A DNA stretch of 64,000 bases from positions 1-64,000 of the forward strand of contig CAIUQR010000028.1 of NCBI GenBank assembly GCA_903901335.1, written 5' to 3'. This DNA comes from an uncultured delta proteobacterium. GTDB lineage: Bacteria > Desulfobacterota > Desulfobulbia > Desulfobulbales > Desulfocapsaceae. The position numbers and the translations under genes were made by a program. Below the pieces are notes generated by a model. It was not told where the DNA came from. It did not search any database and was given only the letters and a program-made list of their open reading frames with translations. Below are positions 38,035 through 48,753 of this stretch, piece after piece; the stretch's first letter is position 1; every line of letters begins with the position of its first letter.

Positions 38035-40419
38035 TTACTGGTTTTCAAGAAATCCATGTACCCCATATTCTATAAGTTTTAACTGGTCACCAAAAGGAAA
38101 ATCCTTATTTTTCATGGTGTTAGTGTCTATTTCCTGAGCTTTTTCAGCCCAGAGGGCAAGGCCGCATTGTGCCAGAGTTCCTTTGAGCGTATGGGCGGCC
38201 CTGCCAAGGGCCTGGTAATCTTTATCCCGAAGCGCGGCCGTAGCCTTGGCAAGGTTTTCACGTATGCTTTTGCGAGACGCTGCCAGCAGTCTCGCAATCT
38301 GTTCATCTGTAAAGTCTGATGTCGCTTTAAAATAGCTGATGATATCTTCAACCCTAGCTGCCTGCCGAGAAATGTCAACAGGAGGATTGAGAGAATCAAC
38401 TGCCGGACCGACATCTCTTACGCCACGTCGCGCCGGGCTGATCAGTGACTGGAGAACAGATGTGAGCTGATCATACTGAAAAGGCTTGGTGATATAGCGA
38501 TCCATTCCGGCAGATAGGCACATATCCCGATCCTCACTCATTGCATGGGCAGTCATCGCTACTATCGGGATATGGCCACCGATGAGTCTTTCAACAAGAG
38601 ACAGGGGTATATCCTCCGGCATTTCTCTGGGTACAGGGCCACCATCTTCAACGGTACGGATGATCGAAGTTGCCGACAGGCCATCCATCACCGGCATTTG
38701 TACATCCATGAGGATGACATCAAAACTCCTGGAGGCTAAGGCCGTCAACGCCTTCAGGCCATTAGCGGCAGTTGTGACCACATGATCCTTTTCAAGCATC
38801 ATGCTCGCTAAGTCTCGATTCACCTCGCTGTCATCAACAACCAGAATATGCAAGCCCTTGATTGTATTTTCAGAAAGTTCCCCGTTCGATAAACGATTCG
38901 TCACCAGTTCTTCCGCACAGGCTTGCAGCGGGACAATAAAGTGAAAAGAACTGCCATTATCCACTTGACTCTCGGCCCAGATTCTGCCGTTCATCAGAGC
39001 AAGCAGCTGCTTACAGATAGACAGCCCGAGCCCGGTTCCACCGTATTGTCTGGCATAGGAATTATCGACCTGTTCAAAGATGTTGAAAATATCGGCAACC
39101 TTTTCCGGAGGTATACCAATACCGGTATCGGTAACAACAAAATGCAGTGCCGCTTTCTCGTCAGATGCAGTATTTTCCTGGCTGACCTTAATAGTAACAG
39201 ATCCGGAAGGGGTAAATTTAACGGCATTGCCGACGAGATTGAGTAAAATCTGCCGCAGACGAAGATCATCCCCAACGAAGGCCCTGGGAAGCCCATCCCG
39301 GGTATTTATCAACAGCTTTAATCCTTTCTCGACAGCCGGCACATTCATGGTAGAAACAACTCCCTCAAGCAATTGAAACAGATCAAAGGGAGTGTTGTTC
39401 AACTGCAGTTGTCCCGCTTCCATTTTGGAAAAATCGAGAATATCGTTCAGGAGACCGAGCAGACTCTCGGCTGAATGTTTGACCGTTTGTAGAAAACGGA
39501 GTTGTTTCTTTTCCTCCTGCGCATTCATTGCCAGATATGTCATTCCGATAATCGCATTCATCGGTGTCCGGATTTCATGGCTCATGTTGGCGAGGAATTG
39601 ACTCTTGACTCGATTGGCTGCCTCTGCCTTCTCTTTGGCCTCCTGCAGGTCGAGGGTCTGCGCCTCCAAATCCTGGGTGCGTTTTGCAACCTGCTCTTCA
39701 AGGTAGATATCGCGTTTTTCAATTTGTTCGATCATATCATTGAAACCAGCAGCAAGCAGCCCTAATTCGTCTTTCCCGCTCGCCTCTACCCGGACATGGT
39801 ATTTTTTCCCCTGTGATATTTTTTTCGTTACCTCAGAAAGAGATTGGATCGGGTCGATGATGATCTTCAGCAGTCGTGAGGACAGCAACATTGCCAGGGC
39901 CAAACCGAACGCCGACATACCGCACATTAACTCCGCTATCATAAATATATTGTGATTTATTTCGGTAAGTTCCACCTCAATGAATAGTCGGCCAAGCTGT
40001 TCGTTGTCGATGGTAATCAACTGGTTGAGGATGGCGCGGTTACCCTGAAAACGCAGTCCCTTGAAGGTCTCTATTTCTCCTCGATACTCAGCAGAATAGT
40101 CGTCCTTATCGCGTCGATACAGGGCATAAACCTCTCCCTTTTTTCCAAAGATCACTCCGGTCACGACACTATCCTTGGCGACCAGTGAATGGAGAATGGT
40201 CTGCAAGGCCCTTTGATCCTGAAAGAGCAATCCTGCCCGGCTGTTTTCGGTAATAACGTTGGCCAGGGTCTGGATTTCATCGTTCAGCTGTTGACGGTTA
40301 AAATGATGTTGAATCAGGAAGGAGCATACGGTCGCCAGGAGGAGCGCCACAGTACTTGCCAGCAGGACGATACTGTAGAGCTTGCCGCGGATGGGGAGTT
40401 CGATAAACCATTGTTTCAT
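38035..40419 (-). CDS. Hybrid histidine kinase: CHASE8-like sensor, HAMP, HisKA-HATPase, receiver, Hpt
   Basis: Periplasmic segment between two TMs resembling CHASE8 ([50 protein letters not shown]), [41 protein letters not shown] Hpt. Confidence 0.9.
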   Translation of the reverse strand: MKQWFIELPIRGKLYSIVLLASTVALLLATVCSFLIQHHFNRQQLNDEIQTLANVITENSRAGLLFQDQRALQTILHSLVAKDSVVTGVIFGKKGEVYALYRRDKDDYSAEYRGEIETFKGLRFQGNRAILNQLITIDNEQLGRLFIEVELTEINHNIFMIAELMCGMSAFGLALAMLLSSRLLKIIIDPIQSLSEVTKKISQGKKYHVRVEASGKDELGLLAAGFNDMIEQIEKRDIYLEEQVAKRTQDLEAQTLDLQEAKEKAEAANRVKSQFLANMSHEIRTPMNAIIGMTYLAMNAQEEKKQLRFLQTVKHSAESLLGLLNDILDFSKMEAGQLQLNNTPFDLFQLLEGVVSTMNVPAVEKGLKLLINTRDGLPRAFVGDDLRLRQILLNLVGNAVKFTPSGSVTIKVSQENTASDEKAALHFVVTDTGIGIPPEKVADIFNIFEQVDNSYARQYGGTGLGLSICKQLLALMNGRIWAESQVDNGSSFHFIVPLQACAEELVTNRLSNGELSENTIKGLHILVVDDSEVNRDLASMMLEKDHVVTTAANGLKALTALASRSFDVILMDVQMPVMDGLSATSIIRTVEDGGPVPREMPEDIPLSLVERLIGGHIPIVAMTAHAMSEDRDMCLSAGMDRYITKPFQYDQLTSVLQSLISPARRGVRDVGPAVDSLNPPVDISRQAARVEDIISYFKATSDFTDEQIARLLAASRKSIRENLAKATAALRDKDYQALGRAAHTLKGTLAQCGLALWAEKAQEIDTNTMKNKDFPFGDQLKLIEYGVHGFLENQ

Positions 40420-40430
40420 AAAACGCCCCC

Positions 40431-40994
40431 CTATCGTACTGATGCGGCCAGATCCAACATAGCGGCACTGGCCTGTATTCCACGTTGTTTCAGATCGGAG
40501 TTATTGATGATAAAGGACAGTCGATCCTCTTTAATCACGAATTCGATAGAGCCACCGGCAGCAACAAATCCCGGAATATCACTGACCGTGACCACCGGAC
40601 GATAGCCTACACGGGACGATAAAGAGGCAAGATCGTTTTTTTCGGAACTACTGACATAGAGCAGATGGCACTGCGGCAGCTTCTGGAGGGAATCGGCAAA
40701 AACAACCCTGATGTTGCGGCCACTGATCTTCTTGCCGTCGACAGCACTGAGAGTAGCGCCGAACGGGTTTTTTCCGGCTATACAGAATGTGACTTCCTGG
40801 TGTTCAGGTGAAAAAGACTGCTCCGGCCAGGTAATGAACCGGGAAAAATTCACCAGAAAAGCAGCCTTCAGCTGGTATTCCTGATTGACCTCTTCTGCCT
40901 GCAGGAGACCAAAACTGCCCAGAAGGAAAAGAGGACAGAGCAGCAGGAACCAGTGTAACCTGTAATAATTATAATAGTGTTTAGGTGTCGACAT
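40431..40994 (-). CDS. YfiR-family (DUF4154) periplasmic protein
   Basis: [19 protein letters not shown]...[12 protein letters not shown]...[11 protein letters not shown]...[20 protein letters not shown]. Confidence 0.88.
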   Translation of the reverse strand: MSTPKHYYNYYRLHWFLLLCPLFLLGSFGLLQAEEVNQEYQLKAAFLVNFSRFITWPEQSFSPEHQEVTFCIAGKNPFGATLSAVDGKKISGRNIRVVFADSLQKLPQCHLLYVSSSEKNDLASLSSRVGYRPVVTVSDIPGFVAAGGSIEFVIKEDRLSFIINNSDLKQRGIQASAAMLDLAASVR

Positions 40995-41006
40995 GTTCTC
41001 TAAGTC

Positions 41007-43064
41007 CTAAAAACTCCAGGTCGCTTTCAGGTAGACACTTCGTCCGATTTTTGTGGGAGGCGTGATCATCTCGGCAATATACTCAAGCTGGTTGCTGTTC
41101 AGCAGATTTTGCCCGGCCAGCATAATCTCCAACCCTTTCTGCGGCTTCCAAATCAGGTTGGCATCGAGGAGAAAATAGGAGTCCACCGGAACCAGTGTTG
41201 TCTGGTTTACCGGGTCGCGTCCTTTAATGGCATCGACATAGCGCAGCCACCAATTGAACTGCCAGTTCGTCGCAAGATCGATGGCTGAACGGATCGAGGC
41301 CTGATTTTTCGGGTAATTTGAAGAGGTGAAGTCGCCGGTTAGATTCTGAATAGCTGCATCGGCCGGATTTTTGTAACTCAGTTCGAGATTCTGCCATGTA
41401 TAGGTAAAAACAAATGAGAGCCAGGAATTAGTTTTCCAGTTGATCGCGGTTTCGAGGCCATATCCTGTGCCTTTTTTTGCATTGGCAAAGTATTGATTCA
41501 AATCAGATCGGTTTGTACCTGGAAGGGTGGTGTAGATGCCGTCATAATCATTGTAATAGACCGCCGTATCAAAAGAGAGGTCTTTGCTTGCCTGCCAACG
41601 ATACCCGCCTTCATAGGCAATGAGCGTCTCGGAGCCAAAGGCGGGATTGCCGCGCAGGCTCATTGTTTGCGTACCGTAGGGGGTGGGAAAGGTTGCAACC
41701 GTTACCGATCCGCCATCTTCGATCATTGTCGGAGTGCGGACAGCACGGGCAACGGAGGTCCATACCGAGTGATTAACCGCCGGTTTCCAGAGCAGGCGGG
41801 CGCTGGGTTGCCATTCATTGCCGGTAAAGTCGTTGTGCTCATACTTGGTCCCCAGAGTAAACCAGAGTCGATCAGGTATGAGCTTGATCTCATCCTGCAG
41901 AAAAAGGCTGTACAGATTATCGGTTTGGTCAGGGATATATACCTGAAAGGTGCTGGCAAAATGGCCACCCACCCGTCGGAAACCGCTCCCCATGGTCAGG
42001 CTGTTGCTCTCACCAAGCTTTGTTTCATACTGCAGGTTCATATCAACAGTAGCAAAGCTCTGGTTGAAATAGGATTCCTTTCGAAAATTGCTGTCATAAT
42101 AGGCAGTAACGCTCAGTAAATCGCCGCCGGTCAACCTGTGCTTCCAGCTGCCGGTGAGGTTATTGCCACCGGCAGAATAGTCGCCGTAATTGGTGGTCTG
42201 ATATGGCGGTTTATCGATCCAGAACGGGGAAACGATCTGCTTGCCGTCATTTTTATAGAGATCGCCTTGCAGATTCCACTCATTTGTAGTGCCGACTTTG
42301 CCATCCATTCGAAACCCGCCCTGGGCATTCCACCAACCGTCGTGAGCATCTTGATCATTGGCGGCAAGCACATTGCCGCTACGATCATTGGAAGTGACAT
42401 AAAACCGGCCGTAGGTAGAATCGCCCATCTTAGCGCCATACCGAGCGGCTCCCGACATTTTTTCCAAATTACCGACACTCCCCCTGACCAATCCTCCCTG
42501 GGTGTCCTGCGCATTCTTGGTAATGATGTTGACCACCCCGTTGACAGCATTAGCTCCCCAGATCGTTCCACCGGGACCGCGGATTACCTCAATCCGATCG
42601 ATATCCTCAAGCAACGTATTCTGCTGATCCCAGTATGTGCCGCTATACGCAGGACTGTAAACCGATCGGCCATCGATCATCACCAGGAGTTTATTGGACG
42701 TGAAGCCGCCAAACCCTCGAGAGGAGATCGACCACTTGCTGGCACTGATACGCGCCACCTGAATTCCAGGGGCCAGGGCCAGGGCCTCAGGAATGCTCGT
42801 CACGCCGGATCGGCGGATATCCTCCTGAGTGATCACATACGCCGCTGCCGCAGTATCGGCCAGGTTCTGCGGCTTTTTCGACACCGAGGTGATATTCACC
42901 TGCATCAATTGGGCGAGATCCATATTGAAGTAGCCGTCATCGGTCTCAGCCTTTACCAAGGAAGGAACTGCCGTCTGGGTCAGAAAACAAATCTGGGCGG
43001 TCACAGCAATCCAGGGAAGGGTTTTTAACGTTTTCATAGATGATACCCTGGAGCTTCGTTTCAT
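41007..43064 (-). CDS. TonB-dependent outer-membrane receptor
   Basis: Signal peptide, plug DTAAAAYVITQEDIRRSGVTSIPEALALAPGIQVARI..., IEVIRGPGGTIWGANAVNGVVNIITK, terminal ATWSF. Confidence 0.93.
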   Translation of the reverse strand: MKRSSRVSSMKTLKTLPWIAVTAQICFLTQTAVPSLVKAETDDGYFNMDLAQLMQVNITSVSKKPQNLADTAAAAYVITQEDIRRSGVTSIPEALALAPGIQVARISASKWSISSRGFGGFTSNKLLVMIDGRSVYSPAYSGTYWDQQNTLLEDIDRIEVIRGPGGTIWGANAVNGVVNIITKNAQDTQGGLVRGSVGNLEKMSGAARYGAKMGDSTYGRFYVTSNDRSGNVLAANDQDAHDGWWNAQGGFRMDGKVGTTNEWNLQGDLYKNDGKQIVSPFWIDKPPYQTTNYGDYSAGGNNLTGSWKHRLTGGDLLSVTAYYDSNFRKESYFNQSFATVDMNLQYETKLGESNSLTMGSGFRRVGGHFASTFQVYIPDQTDNLYSLFLQDEIKLIPDRLWFTLGTKYEHNDFTGNEWQPSARLLWKPAVNHSVWTSVARAVRTPTMIEDGGSVTVATFPTPYGTQTMSLRGNPAFGSETLIAYEGGYRWQASKDLSFDTAVYYNDYDGIYTTLPGTNRSDLNQYFANAKKGTGYGLETAINWKTNSWLSFVFTYTWQNLELSYKNPADAAIQNLTGDFTSSNYPKNQASIRSAIDLATNWQFNWWLRYVDAIKGRDPVNQTTLVPVDSYFLLDANLIWKPQKGLEIMLAGQNLLNSNQLEYIAEMITPPTKIGRSVYLKATWSF

Positions 43065-43510
43065 ATGATCAACGGCCTGAAAAATCTGCTGCCGTTATAC
43101 TTTTTTTCATCTGGGGTACACGAAACGCGATTATGCAAATATTATAGATTTTTCCAATCACTAAATGCAAACACATTCCTCCCGCCATGCCTGAATAGTC
43201 CGGCTACGGATCTTTACAACCTGAGCTCGGTTCAAATATTTCGTTCATCCGAGTCAAGAATTCAAGGTCACCAGACAGAATTCTCCAGGGTTATGAACAT
43301 GTTGCTGCTTTGAAGTGATGTTGGAAAATAAGGGGCACGGCCTAAGCCGCACAGGCAGGAAAAATACATTGACTTGAAAACATCTTTCACCCGTCAATAT
43401 TCCTGTCCGGGCCAAACGAATGATTAACAGGAACCCTCAACAAGAGAACCAGAAGACATCCAGCAAGGACCTGAAACAGCCGATATTAAAGGGAATACCT
43501 AAAAAGCCTT

Positions 43511-45145
43511 TCAGACTCGACAGGGCTGCAATTGCTCTTTCAAAAGCTGCAGCTTCTCTTTGAACTGTTCTTTCGACACCGGAAGGTCAATAAAATCATC
43601 GATACCCTCGTCGGCAACTCCCATGCCGTCACCAACCGGAGTCCCTATCCCGATAATCGTTGCACGGCGTCCGGAATAATCTTCCAATTTACGGATTGCC
43701 CGGGCGGTTTCAATCCCATCCGTCTGCGGAGGCACCGTATCGATGATAATCAAATCAAAGTTGGATAAAGAGGCCTCATACACCGCCGACCGGCCGGTTT
43801 CGACGATGGTCACCCGCCATCCCGATTCTATCAGGACCTGGACCACCGCCAGCTGGCTCGTCTGGTCACCATCCACAACCAGGGCCGTGCTGGTCAGATA
43901 TTTCGTCAGCATATCAATAAGCTGGTCTTTATTGATCGGCTTGGTCAGATAGTCGTCCATGCCAGCCTGCAGGCACCTCTCCCTGTCACCCTGCATGGCG
44001 TGGGCCGTCAACGCAATAATAGATTGATGCCCTCCCCTCTGCCGTTCACGGGTACGAATTTCCTGGGTTGCCGCCAGACCGTCCATGACCGGCATCTGCA
44101 CATCCATCAGCACAACCTGATAGGTCCCTCTCTCGATTTCTTCAACCGCCTTCCTGCCGTTCTCGACCAAGGTGACTTGAACACCGGCCTGCTGCAACAG
44201 TTTCTCCGTCAAGGCCCCGCTGATCGGCTCGTCTTCCGCCAATAAGACGTTGGCTCCTTTCAGAACAAAGCTGTTCTCAAAGGTCTCATCAACCGTCCGG
44301 CGAACCTGTCCCTCCTTTTCTGCAGACACTTCGACCGGCCAGGTAAACCAGAAGGTCGCCCCCTCGCCCGGTTCACTTTCCAGGCCAATCTCCCCGCCGG
44401 CTAAGGCCACCAGCTTTGCCGAAACGGCAAGACCGAGACCGGCCCCGCTGTGTTTATGATCATCCCCCCCCCCCGCCGAGCCCAGAGTGTGGAAAATTCC
44501 AATCTGCTTTTCATAGGAGATGCCGATCCCTGTATCGGTAATCGAAAACTTCAGGATCAGATTCTGATCATTCCCTGTCGTCGTCACGTCAACGGTGACC
44601 AGGCCTTTGTCGGTGAATTTGATGGCGTTATTGACCAGGTTGACCAGAACCTGTCTCAGCCTCTCCGGATCACTGCGAACATTCTGCGGGATATCCGGAT
44701 CAATATAATGGAGAAGGTCGATTTTTTTATGCTCGGCAGCCAGCTTCAGGATATATAAGTCACATTCCAGGAGATCATAGAGATCAAAATCTTCGGGGGT
44801 CAGCTGCAGCTTTCCTGCCTCGATCTGCGAATAATCAAGAATATCGTTTACCACCCCGAGAAGACGGTCGGCGGATGCGCTTACCATCTCCAGATATCGT
44901 CGCTGCTCCTGGGTAAGCTCTGTTTCCAGGACCAGACCGGTCATCCCCAGGATCCCATCCATCGGGGTTAAAATCTCATGACTTATATTTGCCAGAAATT
45001 CGCTTTTCCTGCGTCTGTCCTTGTCAGCCTGCTCTACAGCCGCCCGGAGATCATGGGCTGTCTTTTTCTGCAGCTCCAGTTCCTGTTCAAGAGCATGCAC
45101 CCGCTGCTCAAGCTTCGTAATTTCCGACACTCGCACGGCCTCCAT
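43511..45145 (-). CDS. Hybrid histidine kinase with two receiver domains
   Basis: FLANISHEILTPMDGILGMTG; GAGLGLAVSAKL; REC VLLAEDEPIS...[14 protein letters not shown]; second REC TALVVDGDQTS. Confidence 0.88.
   Translation of the reverse strand: MEAVRVSEITKLEQRVHALEQELELQKKTAHDLRAAVEQADKDRRRKSEFLANISHEILTPMDGILGMTGLVLETELTQEQRRYLEMVSASADRLLGVVNDILDYSQIEAGKLQLTPEDFDLYDLLECDLYILKLAAEHKKIDLLHYIDPDIPQNVRSDPERLRQVLVNLVNNAIKFTDKGLVTVDVTTTGNDQNLILKFSITDTGIGISYEKQIGIFHTLGSAGGGDDHKHSGAGLGLAVSAKLVALAGGEIGLESEPGEGATFWFTWPVEVSAEKEGQVRRTVDETFENSFVLKGANVLLAEDEPISGALTEKLLQQAGVQVTLVENGRKAVEEIERGTYQVVLMDVQMPVMDGLAATQEIRTRERQRGGHQSIIALTAHAMQGDRERCLQAGMDDYLTKPINKDQLIDMLTKYLTSTALVVDGDQTSQLAVVQVLIESGWRVTIVETGRSAVYEASLSNFDLIIIDTVPPQTDGIETARAIRKLEDYSGRRATIIGIGTPVGDGMGVADEGIDDFIDLPVSKEQFKEKLQLLKEQLQPCRV
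44464..44474. repeat. C11/G11 mononucleotide tract inside the hybrid kinase ORF
   Basis: Eleven consecutive C on + strand (GSAGGGDD on the coding strand). Confidence 0.85.
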
Positions 45146-45300
45146 CGATTGAAGATTTCGGGCAGGTTATGAGTGAGAAGCCGCGTTCCCCTGAAACGAC
45201 CTCCCCTGTCATATTTCTTTTGAGAAAGACCGATGTATGCGGTTCTTTCCTCCCGATATGGTAGTCTTTCTACCACATCTTTCACAAAGCCTCAAGCATC

Positions 45301-45660
45301 TCAAAAAGACACTGCCGGTATTCTGCTGACCTCCTGCAATCCAAGACGCAATCTCTGCATCATCTCTTTATAATCGTGACCCTCACCGGCACTGGCGGCT
45401 CTTTCCATTTCTCGCACATATCCGGCCCATTCATCTTGCCCCATGTTCAGCAATAACCCCTTTAAACCATGCGCAATTACAACTACTTTTTCATGCGCAT
45501 CTTCCCCTTCCGGGATCATGTCGAAGGCCAGAAAGGCCGCCTGTATAGACCTGGCTGAGCTGACCACCATCAGGTCTATCTGTTCCTCATTGAAATTATA
45601 CGTGGTTCGAAAATGTTCACGAAGGTCTTTAATCGTTACAGGAGAAGGAGTTGAGTCCAT
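45301..45660 (-). CDS. Hpt (histidine phosphotransfer)-like protein
   Basis: VVIAHGLKGLLLNMGQ Hpt-type histidine context, small helical protein next to hybrid kinase. Confidence 0.65.
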   Translation of the reverse strand: MDSTPSPVTIKDLREHFRTTYNFNEEQIDLMVVSSARSIQAAFLAFDMIPEGEDAHEKVVVIAHGLKGLLLNMGQDEWAGYVREMERAASAGEGHDYKEMMQRLRLGLQEVSRIPAVSF

Positions 45661-45722
45661 GATATTCCGGCTTTTTCTTTATCTTGCCCATCCGGTGCAA
45701 CGATTATCCACGCGGCAGAGGA

Positions 45723-46133
45723 TCACATCCTTTCAATTAATCCAAGCTCAAGGATATGACCAAGAAGTTTTTCGCGATCAAGGGGTTTGGTCATATACGC
45801 CTCACATTGTCCCTGCCTGAATGCCTTCATTATATTTTTTGAGTCATCGAAAGCTGTTACCATGATAACCTTGGCAGCATGCAGACTTGTGATCCCAAGA
45901 TTTTCCTCCACCTTTCTGATCTCGAGCAAGGCCTGCTGGCCGTCCATTACCGGCATCATTATATCCAGACAGATCAGATCATAGGGTTCGTTTTCATGAA
46001 ACGCCCACCGTACCGCGTCAATAGCCTCCTGCCCATTGACGGCAACATGACAGACACCATACTCCGATAACAGTGTTGAAAGCAGTGCCCTCGCCAGAAA
46101 GTCATCTTCGACAATCAATGTTTTCATACGCAC
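45723..46133 (-). CDS. Single-domain (CheY-like) response regulator
   Basis: TLIVEDDFLARALL...YDLICLDIMMPVMDGQQAL...KVIMVTAF. Confidence 0.9.
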   Translation of the reverse strand: MRMKTLIVEDDFLARALLSTLLSEYGVCHVAVNGQEAIDAVRWAFHENEPYDLICLDIMMPVMDGQQALLEIRKVEENLGITSLHAAKVIMVTAFDDSKNIMKAFRQGQCEAYMTKPLDREKLLGHILELGLIERM

Positions 46134-46232
46134 TCCTCTGGAAACGCGATTTCAACATCCAATCCCCGTTACTCTGCGACAGGGAATCCGACAACGTCTT
46201 GACAATCTTTTTCAGAACGCAAGCCGCACTGT

Positions 46233-48392
46233 TCATCCTGCGGAGACTGGTTTTTTCCTGATCTCCCAGCACCTGTGAATTTTTGTAGTTCGTTCGAAAT
46301 CAAGAGGAACAGTCTGGTCGCTTATCTCCTGTATATCAAACCGTTCCTGTAGATTCCCGTCAAGGATGAATTTTCTGAAGTTCGTGGAAAAGAGCAGCAA
46401 CCCCTTATCCTCTAAACGTCCCATGGCCATGGCTATCAACTGTCCATGATCGCGTTGGATATCAAAAACGCGGGCGTCCTTTTTGGTGTTGGAAAAGGTC
46501 GGTGGATCGAGAAGGATAAGATCATAGACCTTTTCGGTCTCCTGAAGCCACGCAAGACAATCAGACTGCACGGTCTCATGCATCGGCCCCGAGAACCCGT
46601 TCAACGACAGGTTCGCCCGGGCCCATTGGAGATATGTGTTCGACAGGTCAACGGTTGTGGTCGAGGCCGCCCCTCCTTGGGCAGCGCAGACGGTTGCCGT
46701 GCCTGTATAACCGAAAAGATTGAGAAATCTCTTTCCGGCTGCAGCCAGAGCGATCCTTTTTCTGACCAGGCGATAATCAAGGAAAAGGCCGGTATCGAGA
46801 TAATCCGTCAGGTTCACCAGAAAATAACAGCTGCCTTCACGGACCTCATGCATTCTGTTCCGGTTGTCCTTCTTTTCATATTGATTTTTGCCCTTCTGCC
46901 GGCGCCTGGTCTTAATGAAGATCCGCTCTCTTTTTATCCCCAGCGTTGCCCGGATTATTGCCAGAATCAACCTCAACCGGCCGGCAGCCAGGTCTACATC
47001 GACAGATGAAGGCGGAGCGAATTCCTGGACATGCACCCATTTTCCGTAGATGTCGACGCTGACATTATATTCAGGTATATCCCTGTCATACACCCGAAAA
47101 CAGCTCAACTCTTCCCTCTCCGCCCATTTCAACAGCTTCCGCAGGTTCTTCTGCAACCGGTTGGCAAAATCGGCCCCTTCAGGTTCAACGGGCAAAGGGG
47201 AAATCTGCCACTGGAATGGCACGGTATCGGAGGTAGGGGCGGCACCAACAAACAACCGGCAGGCCAGAGGTCCATTAAACAGCCTGTAGCTGGCCTCCCA
47301 GGTAATCCCCAATCTGTCGGCAAGATCCGTGTTTGAAATAAAGATACCCGCCTGCCAGCCGATAAACCGCTCCCGCAGGATACGCCCGAGAGCACGATAC
47401 AGTTGCGCCACCCCTTCCGACTCAGCAAGGCGTTCTCCATATGGCGGATTACAGATCACGATACCCGTTTTTCCGGGCCTCTGCAGGACGGCGAGTTCAG
47501 CCTGCCTGACTCTGATTCTCTCCTCGAGACCGGCCCTTTCAATATTTTTTCTGGCGGCCGCCACCACCACCGGGTCGGCATCATAACCGAGAAGAAGCGG
47601 CCATTTTTTCTCAAGGCCCACCTCTTCCCTGGCTACCGCCTCATTGACAAGGCCATCCCAGAGGACCCGGTCATGTCCCTTCCAGCCGGTAAAACCAAAA
47701 TACCCGCGTGAAAGCCCGGGGGCCGAGTCTCCGTAGATCAGCGCCGCCTCGATCAGCAGGGTCCCGGATCCACACATCGGATCGACGAGTATCCTGTCGG
47801 AGTCCATCCCGTTCCACCCGGCCAGACTGACAATTGCCGCAGCAAGGGTTTCTTTCAAGGGAGCGGTGCCGGTTGCCACCCTGTACCCGCGTCGATGCAG
47901 GCTTTCTCCGGAAAGATCGATGGAGAGGACGGCCTTTTCCCCGTGAACATGGAGATTGATCTGCACCCCGGGCCGATCGGTCTTAATCGATGGACGTCTG
48001 CCCTCCCTGGCCCGGAATTGATCGACAACAGCATCCTTCACCCGAAGGGCTGCAAACTGGCTATGAGTAATCACGGATTTTTCACTGAGGGTGCAATCAA
48101 CTGCAAAGGTGGTGTCGCAGTCAAGATGCTGATTCCAGTCTATGTCACTGCATTTTTGATAGATACTGTCATTATCCGGAGTTAAGAACTCCGCGATCTG
48201 CAGAAAAATGCGGGAGGAAAACCGCGACCAGAGACAGGCCCGATACCCGGAAGCGAGATTACCCCGCCAGGTAACCACGCCTTTCGCCACGGCAATCTCT
48301 TTTCCCCCGTATGATTCCACTTCCCCGGCGACAAGATGTTCCAGTCCGGCAGCACAGCTTGCATTTAATGTATGTTCGTTTGTAAATGGCAT
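46233..48392 (-). CDS. rlmL: Bifunctional 23S rRNA m2G2445/m7G2069 methyltransferase
   Basis: THUMP-containing N-terminus, DPMCGSGTLLIEAALI, ICNPPYGERLAE, FLNLFGYTGTATVCAAQGGA. Confidence 0.92.
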   Translation of the reverse strand: MPFTNEHTLNASCAAGLEHLVAGEVESYGGKEIAVAKGVVTWRGNLASGYRACLWSRFSSRIFLQIAEFLTPDNDSIYQKCSDIDWNQHLDCDTTFAVDCTLSEKSVITHSQFAALRVKDAVVDQFRAREGRRPSIKTDRPGVQINLHVHGEKAVLSIDLSGESLHRRGYRVATGTAPLKETLAAAIVSLAGWNGMDSDRILVDPMCGSGTLLIEAALIYGDSAPGLSRGYFGFTGWKGHDRVLWDGLVNEAVAREEVGLEKKWPLLLGYDADPVVVAAARKNIERAGLEERIRVRQAELAVLQRPGKTGIVICNPPYGERLAESEGVAQLYRALGRILRERFIGWQAGIFISNTDLADRLGITWEASYRLFNGPLACRLFVGAAPTSDTVPFQWQISPLPVEPEGADFANRLQKNLRKLLKWAEREELSCFRVYDRDIPEYNVSVDIYGKWVHVQEFAPPSSVDVDLAAGRLRLILAIIRATLGIKRERIFIKTRRRQKGKNQYEKKDNRNRMHEVREGSCYFLVNLTDYLDTGLFLDYRLVRKRIALAAAGKRFLNLFGYTGTATVCAAQGGAASTTTVDLSNTYLQWARANLSLNGFSGPMHETVQSDCLAWLQETEKVYDLILLDPPTFSNTKKDARVFDIQRDHGQLIAMAMGRLEDKGLLLFSTNFRKFILDGNLQERFDIQEISDQTVPLDFERTTKIHRCWEIRKKPVSAG

Positions 48393-48577
48393 AAAATCCT
48401 TTCTGGAATTCTCTGAGGACGATGTCCGTTTTATCACCTGCCCGGCCGGTTTTCAGCGGTTCAATGCAGAGGGGCATGGCGTGACCATAGTATAGCAAAC
48501 TTTGCATGATGAACATCATTATGCTGTTGCAAATCGTTTATTTCTCTGAACCTGTGCTGTTCACACGATGAATTTTC

Positions 48578-48605
48578 TTGACCTCTTCTCGAATAGGACT
48601 AGAAT
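48578..48605 (+). promoter_or_regulatory. Possible promoter of pal
   Basis: TTGACC-N16-TAGAAT. Confidence 0.35.
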
Positions 48606-48753
48606 GACATGCAGCGTATTGTCAGCAACATCCATCTGCTCACCCTCTCTCGTAGAGAAGTGGCGTTTTCAGGTTGGGTATTGCCGACTGAAGAAATCTT
48701 TAAATTTTACTATTCATACATACTCACCAATATTTGAGAAAAAGAGGCACCTT

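Noticed and set aside
43065-43510. Cobalamin riboswitch ahead of the TonB receptor gene
   Set aside because: No B12-box-like sequence was recognised in the leader; receptor ligand remains unknown.
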